DNA of 6,522 bases. It comes from an uncultured Lentisphaeraceae bacterium (GTDB lineage Bacteria > Verrucomicrobiota > Kiritimatiellia > RFP12 > DVOR01). This document shows, in pieces, positions 1-5,764 of this stretch. The notes beneath the pieces were generated by a model. That model was not told where the DNA came from, did not search any database, and saw nothing but the letters and a program-made list of their open reading frames with translations. Every line of letters starts with the position of its first letter. Within the stretch, counting starts at the first letter, position 1. The DNA lies in contig CAMGJH010000064.1 of assembly GCA_946056345.1 (NCBI GenBank), forward strand, positions 1 to 6,522, written 5' to 3'. A program made the translations under genes and the position numbers.

Positions 1-46
1 GCGAGCGAGCCCCGCGTTTTTCCCTGGTGCACGTAAAGAAGGAATG

Positions 47-55
47 TGGTAGACT
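47..55 (+). promoter_or_regulatory. Possible extended -10 promoter element upstream of gspF
   Basis: The bases TGGTAGACT fit the extended -10 pattern TGnTATAAT, with TG at 47-48 and four of six matches in the hexamer at 50-55 (T1, A2, A4, T6). No convincing TTGACA-like -35 box lies 16-18 bases upstream, which is tolerable for an extended -10 promoter. Transcription would begin near position 62, almost at the ATG at 64, so the message could be leaderless. This is inferred from a short motif in a GC-rich background and is weak on its own. Confidence 0.25.
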
Positions 56-63
56 ATGGGCAT

Positions 64-1386
64 ATGGCGAGTTTTGGATACCTTGCATTAAATCGGCAGA
101 AAGGGAAGGTCTCGGGGACGATCGAGGCTGCGGACCGGCGTGGCGCGATGGCGGCGTTGGCGGCGCAGGGGTTGCAGGCGCTGTCGATTCGGGAGATGGC
201 GGGGGGAAAGGCACCGGCGGCGAAGGCGAGCGCTGCGCCCAAGGCGGTCAAGCCGGGGAAGGCTGCAGTCAAGGCTTCCAAGGCCCCCAAGCCGGCGAAG
301 GCGGGGGGCGGGAGTTCCTTCTGGACGCTCTCGGCCGTTCCGGCAAAGCGGATGAAGCCGGCGGAGGTACTGCTCTTTACCTCGGAGTTGGCGGACTTGA
401 TTGACGCGGGGATGACCTTGGGTGCGGCGTTGAACTCGTTGTCGAACCAGGGCGAGCCGACGAGCGGCATCTGTGCGGTTTCGGCGGATTTGCGGGATCG
501 GATTATGCGCGGCGAGGCCTTTTCGGACGCGGTGGACGCGCACCCGAAGACCTTCCCGGCGATCTATGGGAATATGGTGCGCGCGGGCGAGGCGTCGGGG
601 GCGATGGTGGAGGTGTTGCGGCGCTTGGCCGAGCACTACGAGCGGAACCAATCGATGAAAAGCAAGGTGATTTCGGCGCTGACCTATCCGGCGATTGTGC
701 TGGGAATGGGGGTGGTGGCGGTCATCTTTGCGATGGTGAAGATTGTGCCGCAGTTCACCTCGCTCTTCGCGAGTATGGGCAAGGAGTTACCGTTGCCGAC
801 GCGGATTCTCATTGGGATGAGCGACGGGCTGACGAAGTATGGCATTCTCTATGCGTTGGGGTTGGTGGCGGGGATTGTGCTGCTGCATAAGTGGATTACC
901 GGGAGCGGGCGCTTGGCGTGGGATGGCTTCAAGCTCAAGGTGCCGCTGGTGCGCGGGTTGATTGCCTCGGGCACCTTCGCCTCGCTGGCCTACACCCTGC
1001 AGACACTGCTCTCCAATGGCGTGAATGTGCTCAATGCCCTGCGGATTGCCGAGGAGACAAGTGGCAACGCGGTGATTGGCGCGGAGTTGCGCAAGGCGCG
1101 CGAGCGGGTCACCGATGGCACGACGATTTCGGGGCCGTTGGCGCAGAGCGGCATCTTCCCGCGGTTGATGACCGATATGATGGCGCTGGGCGAGCAGACG
1201 GGCAACCTGCCCACGGCCCTCGGGCATATTGGCAAGCGCTACGAGGCCGAGCTCAACCAGAATATCCGCAACTTCACCACGGCCTTGGAGCCGATTCTCA
1301 TCTTCCTCGTGGCCGGCGTGGTCGGCTTTGTGGCCATCGCCATTCTCTCGGCCGTCTTCTCGGCCACCTCCGCTATGGGACAATAG
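64..1386 (+). CDS. gspF: Type II secretion / type IV pilus inner-membrane platform protein (GspF/PilC family)
   Basis: This is a polytopic inner-membrane protein of the secretion or pilus assembly platform. In this family it couples the cytoplasmic ATPase to pseudopilin extrusion. Numbering from ATG 64 (440 aa), residues 4-42 are the usual N-terminal segment (FGYLAL...GTIEAADRRGA). An Ala/Lys/Pro-rich linker covers about 46-83. Two T2SSF domains follow at about 99-222 and 302-424, each with the family's G-E signature (MVRAGEASG at 171-179, MALGEQTGNL at 373-382). Hydrophobic segments lie near 208-229, 259-275 and 408-434, the expected three-helix pattern. ATG 64 is preferred because the family's N-terminal motif begins three residues later. 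An in-frame GTG at 46 would add six residues, but the purine stretch at 36-43 lies only two bases before it. Neither start has a well-spaced ribosome site. The gspG gene follows after 18 bases. No gspE ATPase is in the window, so type II secretion and type IV pilus roles cannot be separated. Confidence 0.93.
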   Translation: MASFGYLALNRQKGKVSGTIEAADRRGAMAALAAQGLQALSIREMAGGKAPAAKASAAPKAVKPGKAAVKASKAPKPAKAGGGSSFWTLSAVPAKRMKPAEVLLFTSELADLIDAGMTLGAALNSLSNQGEPTSGICAVSADLRDRIMRGEAFSDAVDAHPKTFPAIYGNMVRAGEASGAMVEVLRRLAEHYERNQSMKSKVISALTYPAIVLGMGVVAVIFAMVKIVPQFTSLFASMGKELPLPTRILIGMSDGLTKYGILYALGLVAGIVLLHKWITGSGRLAWDGFKLKVPLVRGLIASGTFASLAYTLQTLLSNGVNVLNALRIAEETSGNAVIGAELRKARERVTDGTTISGPLAQSGIFPRLMTDMMALGEQTGNLPTALGHIGKRYEAELNQNIRNFTTALEPILIFLVAGVVGFVAIAILSAVFSATSAMGQ

Positions 1387-1404
1387 TTAGAAAGGAATAT
1401 CCCA

Positions 1405-1791
1405 ATGAACACTTCCCGCAAACTTCGCCGTCGCGCCGGCTTTACGCTGGTGGAACTGCTGCTGGTGATTGCCATCCTCGGCATCCTCGGCACCGTGGTG
1501 GTGGTCAACTTTGGTGGCGAGAGCGACAAGGCGCGCCGGACCGCCACGCTCACCTCCATCGGCGCCATCAACCAGGCTATCCAGATCTACAAGATGAACG
1601 TTGGCCGCTACCCCAAGAGCCTCGACGACCTGACCGTGGGCATCAATGATGACGAACCGCTCCTGAAGGCCGACTCGCTCAACGACGCCTGGGGGATGCC
1701 CTTCACGTTCACGCTCGACGGCAAGAAGTACACCATCCGCTCGGCCGGTGCCGACGGTGTCGAGGGCACGGAAGACGACCTCACCAACTGA
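1405..1791 (+). CDS. gspG: Type II secretion major pseudopilin GspG
   Basis: This is the subunit that polymerises into the periplasmic pseudopilus of a type II secretion system. The 128-aa prepilin has a short basic leader (RKLRRR) ending in Ala-Gly. The prepilin peptidase site is G12/F13, with the conserved Glu at mature position 5 (E17), followed by a hydrophobic helix at about 13-36. GspG-specific features are YP at 69-70, the DAWG turn at 94-97 (family form D-P-W-G) and the acidic tail SAGADGVEGTEDDLTN at 113-128, which corresponds to the family's C-terminal calcium-binding loop. The length is slightly below the usual 135-145 aa. The start is supported by GAAAGGA at 1390-1396, eight bases before the ATG. 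It directly follows gspF, but no minor pseudopilin genes (gspH-K) come after it. Family assignment is firm; calcium binding is inferred from the family. Confidence 0.95.
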   Translation: MNTSRKLRRRAGFTLVELLLVIAILGILGTVVVVNFGGESDKARRTATLTSIGAINQAIQIYKMNVGRYPKSLDDLTVGINDDEPLLKADSLNDAWGMPFTFTLDGKKYTIRSAGADGVEGTEDDLTN

Positions 1792-1800
1792 GGTACGGCG

Positions 1801-3492
1801 ATGGACGCGCAGAGCAAAGCGGCCGCTGTGGAGACGGTGACCCTGACCGTGGCCGGTGAAGCCCCTAGGCAGGTGCCGCGCGGGACGCAGTTGGGGGCGG
1901 AATTGCCGAGCCAGGTGGGCGGTCTGCCGGTGTTGGCCGCGTTGGTGAACAACGATGTGGCGCCCCTGGATATGCCCCTCTTGGTCAATGCACAGGTGAA
2001 ACCGCTGACCTTGGCCGACGAAGAGGGCTGGCAGGTCTACCGGCGGACGCTCTGCTTTCTGGTGGCCAAGGTGCTGCACAGCGACTTCCCCGGGGTGGAT
2101 TGCCGCGTGCGCCAGAGCTTCGGCCACAACGCGCTCTACTGGACCTGGGAGGTGGGGGCCGGCGAGCGTGATGCCAAGGTGGCCGCGTTGCGTGCCGGGG
2201 TGGCGCGGTTGATTGCCGCCGATGAGCCCATCCACCACCAGCTCTTCGCTTATGCCGACATCCTCGAGCGCTTCCAAGCCGGCGGGCAGATGGACAAGGT
2301 CAACCTCTTGGCCCACCGCAACCCGCCCTACCTGGCCTTGGCCACCTGCGGCGACTTCTACGACCTGCCGCAGGGGGTGATGGCCACGCGCACCGGGGTG
2401 CTGCGTCTCTTTGACCTGGTACCGTTGCAGGAGGGCTTCGTCCTCGAGTTCCCCAGCGTCAAGACGCCCACCGAGCTCGACCCGATGCCGCCCTACGACT
2501 TCCTCTTTGAGGTCTACGCCGAGCACCTGCGCTGGGGCGAGATCATCGGCATCCGCAACGCGGGCGAGCTCAATGCCGCCATTGCCGATGGCTCGGTGCT
2601 CGACGTGATTAACACCGTCGAGGCGCTACACGAGCGGCGCCTGGCCTCGCTGGCCGACCGCGTGGCCTCCAAGATTCCGCGGCCGCATGTGGTGTTGGTG
2701 GCCGGGCCGAGCTCGGCGGGCAAGACAACCTTTGCGATGCGCCTGTGCACCCACCTGCGCGTCCTGGGCCTCAAACCCACGCTCATTTCCACCGACAACT
2801 ACTTTGTGGGCGACGCGCGCAACCCGCGCGATGAGCACGGCAACCTCGACTACGAACACCTCGACGCGGTGGACCGTCCGCGCCTCAATGCCGACATCCT
2901 ACGGCTGCTCAAGGGCGAGACCATCCCGCTGCGCAAGTTCAACTTCATCCAGCACGAGCCCTACGACTCCGACGAGACCCTCTCGCTCGACCCGGGGCTC
3001 GGCGTGCTGGTCATCGAGGGCATCCACTCCCTCAACCCCGACCTGACCCCCGAGATCCCGCGCGGCGAGAAGTTCCTCATCTACGTCAACGCCCTCACGC
3101 AGCTGGCCATCGACAGCAACAACCGCATCTCCACCATCGACAACCGCCTCCTGCGCCGCCTCGTGCGCGATGGGCAGTTCCGCGGCCGCTCGCCGCGCGA
3201 GACCCTCCGCCTCTGGCCGAGCGTGCGCGCCGGGGAGGAGAAGTGGATCTTCCCCTTCCAGCACTTTGCCGACGCGGTCTTCAACACGGCCCTCGACTAC
3301 GAGATCCCCGTCCTCAAGACCCTTGCCGGGCCGTTGCTCAACCAGATTAAGCCCTTCCACCCCGAGTTCGTCCTCGCCCGCCGCCTCTCCTGCTTCCTGC
3401 AGAACTTCTCGGCGATGCCGATGGCCGATGTGCCCACCAACTCCATCCTCCGCGAATACCTCGGCGAAAGCCGCCTGAGGTACCAATCCTAG
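1801..3492 (+). CDS. TGS/SAD-domain P-loop nucleoside (uridine) kinase-like protein
   Basis: This 563-aa protein probably phosphorylates a nucleoside such as uridine. Domains in order: a TGS-like ubiquitin-fold segment (about 11-70); a threonyl-tRNA-synthetase second-additional-domain-like region (about 78-215, from YRRTLCFL to TCGDFYDLPQG and TG near 198); and a uridine kinase/PRK P-loop domain (about 295-500). Visible kinase motifs are Walker A GPSSAGKT (302-309), STDNYF (330-335), DEHGNLDYEHLDAVD (344-358), EGIH (406-409) and an Arg-rich lid around RRLVRDGQFRGRS (452-464). The C-terminal IFPFQ and SILREYLG stretches are typical of this long kinase family, which is known from several phyla. 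The synthetase HxxxH zinc/editing motif is absent, so editing activity is unlikely; the fused region may bind RNA or be structural. The start is supported by GAGG at 1790-1793, which overlaps the gspG stop and lies seven bases upstream. Substrate and cellular role are not determined by sequence. Confidence 0.9.
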   Translation: MDAQSKAAAVETVTLTVAGEAPRQVPRGTQLGAELPSQVGGLPVLAALVNNDVAPLDMPLLVNAQVKPLTLADEEGWQVYRRTLCFLVAKVLHSDFPGVDCRVRQSFGHNALYWTWEVGAGERDAKVAALRAGVARLIAADEPIHHQLFAYADILERFQAGGQMDKVNLLAHRNPPYLALATCGDFYDLPQGVMATRTGVLRLFDLVPLQEGFVLEFPSVKTPTELDPMPPYDFLFEVYAEHLRWGEIIGIRNAGELNAAIADGSVLDVINTVEALHERRLASLADRVASKIPRPHVVLVAGPSSAGKTTFAMRLCTHLRVLGLKPTLISTDNYFVGDARNPRDEHGNLDYEHLDAVDRPRLNADILRLLKGETIPLRKFNFIQHEPYDSDETLSLDPGLGVLVIEGIHSLNPDLTPEIPRGEKFLIYVNALTQLAIDSNNRISTIDNRLLRRLVRDGQFRGRSPRETLRLWPSVRAGEEKWIFPFQHFADAVFNTALDYEIPVLKTLAGPLLNQIKPFHPEFVLARRLSCFLQNFSAMPMADVPTNSILREYLGESRLRYQS

Positions 3493-3516
3493 CGCCGCAA
3501 ATCAGGGAGATACGCC

Positions 3517-4545
3517 ATGTCCGAACCCATCATCGGCCGCCTCGTCGCCGGCGAAGAGAGCCAGGTCCGCAAAGCCTACGAAGCCTTTGAGGTCCAGCCC
3601 GTCACCGACCGCCGCCTGACCGACAACCTCGCCCCCTACGGTCTGGAGGAGACCACCCTGGAAGGCTCAGCCAGCGCCGAGGGCGTGGGCACCTTCGAGA
3701 AGCGCAAGAACGCCGTCCTCACCTTCGGCCCCTCCACCGTGCCGGGCTGGTGGATCCACCGCACCGACCTCAAGGAGCAGCTCGATGTCAAGGTCTCGGT
3801 GCGCAATGTGTGGACGAGCGCCCGCAACATCGTTCTGCGCGCCGGCTCGCCCCACAACTACCTGCGCATGGTCGAGCACATCATCGCCCTGCGCCTCGGC
3901 CTGGGGGTCGACAACGTCCGCCTCTCCATCGCCGGCGGCGACCCGCCCCTCTTCGACCGCTCGAGCCTAGACCTGGTGGAAGCCGTGCAGAAGGCCCGCA
4001 TCATCCCCACTGGCCGCCCGGCGCGCTACGTCACGGTCAAGGAGCCGGTCACCATCGGCGGCACGCGCGGCGACTTCGTCACCCTCCTCCCGGCCGAGGG
4101 CAAGGACCGCCGGATGCACCTGGACGTGGCCATCGCCTGGAACACCGTCATCGGCGAGCAGCGTATTCAGGTGGACCTCTCCCCCGAGACCTTCACCTAT
4201 GGCGCCGGGGCGCGCACGAACGCCACTCAGTCGCAATACCTGATGTCCAAGACCGTTGGCAAGCTCTTTGCCGATGTCCGCCACATGGGCTACACCAAGG
4301 ATAACATCCTCATCCACGGCAAGAAGGGCTTCATCACCACTCCGCGCCCGGAGTTTGACCTGGGCGATGGCCGCAGCGCCGAGCCGATCTGGCACCGGAC
4401 GATGATGGACCTGGTGGCCGCCATCGCGCTCATCGACCGAGGCCGCTTCGTTGGCACGGTGAAGTCCTACCGCGCCGGCCACACCCTCGATGTGCGCCTG
4501 ATGACCCTGCTCTATATGCTCGATTTGCTCGAAGTGCTTGATTAA
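3517..4545 (+). CDS. Divergent LpxC-family deacetylase-like protein
   Basis: LpxC is the zinc enzyme that deacetylates UDP-3-O-acyl-N-acetylglucosamine, the committed step of lipid A synthesis. The 342-aa product follows the LpxC order: TLEGSASAEGVG (48-58), HRTDL (81-85), MVEHIIALRLGLGVDN (118-133, with E120 and H121 matching the catalytic Glu and first zinc His), GGDPPLFDRSS (140-150, family E-x-P-I-x-D-G-S), ETF (224-226, family RTF), WHRTMMD (292-298) and KSYRAGHTLD (316-325, H322 matching the catalytic His). It has oddities. About 48 extra residues precede the usual N-terminus, GLH(S/T)G is replaced by GVGTFEK, and H293 and D298 are separated by four residues instead of three. It could be the cell's only LpxC in divergent form, a paralogue for another amino-sugar lipid, or an enzyme with weak activity. 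AGGGAG at 3504-3509 supports the start. The strong ribosome site of the next gene overlaps its stop codon, so the two are probably translated together. Confidence 0.82.
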   Translation: MSEPIIGRLVAGEESQVRKAYEAFEVQPVTDRRLTDNLAPYGLEETTLEGSASAEGVGTFEKRKNAVLTFGPSTVPGWWIHRTDLKEQLDVKVSVRNVWTSARNIVLRAGSPHNYLRMVEHIIALRLGLGVDNVRLSIAGGDPPLFDRSSLDLVEAVQKARIIPTGRPARYVTVKEPVTIGGTRGDFVTLLPAEGKDRRMHLDVAIAWNTVIGEQRIQVDLSPETFTYGAGARTNATQSQYLMSKTVGKLFADVRHMGYTKDNILIHGKKGFITTPRPEFDLGDGRSAEPIWHRTMMDLVAAIALIDRGRFVGTVKSYRAGHTLDVRLMTLLYMLDLLEVLD

Positions 4546-4550
4546 GGAGG
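4543..4550 (+). promoter_or_regulatory. Strong ribosome binding site overlapping the preceding stop
   Basis: TAAGGAGG contains a near-perfect anti-Shine-Dalgarno match, and its first three bases are the stop codon of the LpxC-like gene. Seven bases separate it from the ATG at 4558. This is the strongest ribosome site in the window. Its placement favours translational coupling, with ribosomes finishing the upstream gene able to reinitiate on the glycosyltransferase. Confidence 0.8.
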
Positions 4551-4557
4551 AACCACA

Positions 4558-5631
4558 ATGGCACAGAAGACCGTTCTCTGGTGGGGCCGCTTCGACCCGA
4601 ACTACTCCCGCAACCGCGTCTACATCGCCCTCTTCAAGGAGTTGGGCTGGACCGTGCAGGCCTTCCAGGTAAAGTGGTGCTGCGCGTTGGGTGACCTGGA
4701 GTTCTCCTTCCGCGGCCCCAAGGACCTGAAGCCCGACCTCGTCTGGGTGCCGGTGGCGCGCCAGCGCGATGCTGCCGCCGCCTGCCGCTGGGCCCATAAG
4801 CACAACATTCCCGTGGCCTTCGACCCGATGATCTCGGCCTGGGACAAGAAGGTGCTCGAGCAGATGAAGTGGAAAGCCGAGGAGCCCCGCGCCAAGCGCC
4901 TGCTCGCCTGGGAGACCGAGCTCTTCAACCGAGTCGACCGCCTCCTCTGCGACACCTCCTGCCACGCCGACTTCTTCCACGAGCACATGAAGGTCCCCCG
5001 CGAGAAGCTGCGCGTCCTCTTCACCGGTACCGACGAAAAGGTCTTCAAGCCCGCCGCCGAGGGCGAGGACCCGCCGCACGACCCCGCCGCGCCCCTGCGC
5101 ATCCTCTACCACGGGGCTTATCTCCCCCTGCACGGCACCGAGTTCATCGTCGAGGCCGCCCGGCGCACGCAGCACCTGAACATCCACTGGGACTTCCTGG
5201 GCTGGGGTGCCTACAAGGCCGCCACCGAGGCCAAGGCCAAGGGCATCACCAACATCACCTTCCTGGAGAAGGTCCCCTACGTGGAGGTCCCCCGCGTCAT
5301 CCGCACGGCCGACATCGTCCTGGGCGTCTTCGGCACCACGGAGAAGGCCTCGCGCGTCATCGGCAACAAGGTCTACGAGGCGATGGCCTGCTGCCGCCCG
5401 GTCATCAACGAGTTCTGCACCGGCTATCCGCCCGCAGCCAAGGAGTGTTCGGCCATCACCTTCATCCCGCCGGGCGACCCGCAGGCCCTTGTCGAGGCCG
5501 TCACCCCCTGGATTGACAAGCGCGAGGAGCTCCTGGCCCAGCGCGCCATCGCCCGCGACTTCTTTGAGAAGCACCTCTCAATGAACGTCATCCGCAAGCA
5601 GCTCGCCGACATCCTCGCCGAACTCGTCTAA
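4558..5631 (+). CDS. GT-B fold glycosyltransferase, GT4-like
   Basis: This is a 357-aa soluble glycosyltransferase with no signal peptide or membrane helix, so it probably acts in the cytoplasm or at the inner face of the membrane. The N-terminal Rossmann half (about 5-155) is acceptor-type and diverged. The C-terminal half begins near LRILYHGAYLPLHG (180-193) and carries donor-site features of family 4: the linker GTDEKVFKP (157-165), LGWGAY (214-219), and ASRVIGNKVYEAMACCRPVI (264-283), which corresponds to the nucleotide-sugar binding stretch (family form N-K-x-x-E-x-x-A-x-G-x-P-V-I). Here the small residues before Arg-Pro are Cys-Cys instead of the usual Gly. The protein has nine cysteines, many for a cytoplasmic enzyme. 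It follows the LpxC-like gene by 12 bases with a very strong ribosome site, suggesting both act on envelope lipid or polysaccharide. Donor sugar and acceptor cannot be read from the sequence. Confidence 0.88.
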   Translation: MAQKTVLWWGRFDPNYSRNRVYIALFKELGWTVQAFQVKWCCALGDLEFSFRGPKDLKPDLVWVPVARQRDAAAACRWAHKHNIPVAFDPMISAWDKKVLEQMKWKAEEPRAKRLLAWETELFNRVDRLLCDTSCHADFFHEHMKVPREKLRVLFTGTDEKVFKPAAEGEDPPHDPAAPLRILYHGAYLPLHGTEFIVEAARRTQHLNIHWDFLGWGAYKAATEAKAKGITNITFLEKVPYVEVPRVIRTADIVLGVFGTTEKASRVIGNKVYEAMACCRPVINEFCTGYPPAAKECSAITFIPPGDPQALVEAVTPWIDKREELLAQRAIARDFFEKHLSMNVIRKQLADILAELV

Positions 5632-5644
5632 TCAACTGGCTGGA

Positions 5645-5682
5645 GGGGCTGGCGCCCGAGGCCATTGCGCCCGGCCAGCCCC
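5645..5682 (+). other. Inverted repeat downstream of the glycosyltransferase (possible transcript-end hairpin)
   Basis: GGGGCTGGC at 5645-5653 is perfectly complementary to GCCAGCCCC at 5674-5682, giving a nine-base-pair GC-rich stem with a 20-base loop, 13 bases after the glycosyltransferase stop codon. No T-tract follows, so it is not a standard intrinsic terminator. It could stabilise the 3' end or work with Rho. A shorter alternative stem pairs 5651-5655 with 5667-5671. Chance pairing is possible at this GC content. Confidence 0.4.
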
Positions 5683-5711
5683 CGCTCGCCTATCCATCGC
5701 GGCACGCGCCC

Positions 5712-5732
5712 TGTCGAGTGTCGACTGTCGAC
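5712..5732. repeat. Three tandem heptamers TGTCGA(G/C)
   Basis: The motifs TGTCGAG (5712-5718), TGTCGAC (5719-5725) and TGTCGAC (5726-5732) lie head to tail, ending 32 bases before the start codon of the secreted protein gene. The same bases also form an inverted arrangement, with CGAGT at 5715-5719 facing ACTCG at 5731-5735 and two GTCGAC palindromes between. This may be a regulator binding site, a small hairpin in the leader, or a remnant of slipped-strand duplication. No function is assigned. Confidence 0.6.
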
Positions 5733-5764
5733 TCGTTTCCCTTCTCCCCGAAAGGACTCCCACG

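Noticed and set aside
14..21. CGCG followed by five T, resembling the end of an intrinsic terminator for an upstream gene
   Set aside because: The opposite stem arm is not in the window, so the hairpin cannot be shown.
46..63. GTG 46 as the gspF start
   Set aside because: It adds six residues not typical of the family, and the purine stretch is only two bases away. It remains possible but is less likely than ATG 64.
56..91. A tiny 11-codon frame (ATG 56 to TAA 89-91) overlapping the gspF start, with a purine-rich stretch 12 bases upstream
   Set aside because: Too short to judge, and the candidate promoter overlaps its leader. There is no evidence beyond chance for an upstream regulatory peptide.
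1387..2526. A 379-codon - strand open frame opposite gspG and the kinase
   Set aside because: Same reasoning: rich in Gly, His, Arg and Val without family motifs, while the opposite strand has clear GspG and kinase motifs.
3967..5574. A 535-codon open frame on the - strand opposite the LpxC-like and glycosyltransferase genes
   Set aside because: It lies entirely over two well-supported + strand genes. Its translation is low-complexity (Gly, Val, Ala, Asp, Leu) with no recognisable motif, as expected for antisense frames in GC-rich coding DNA.
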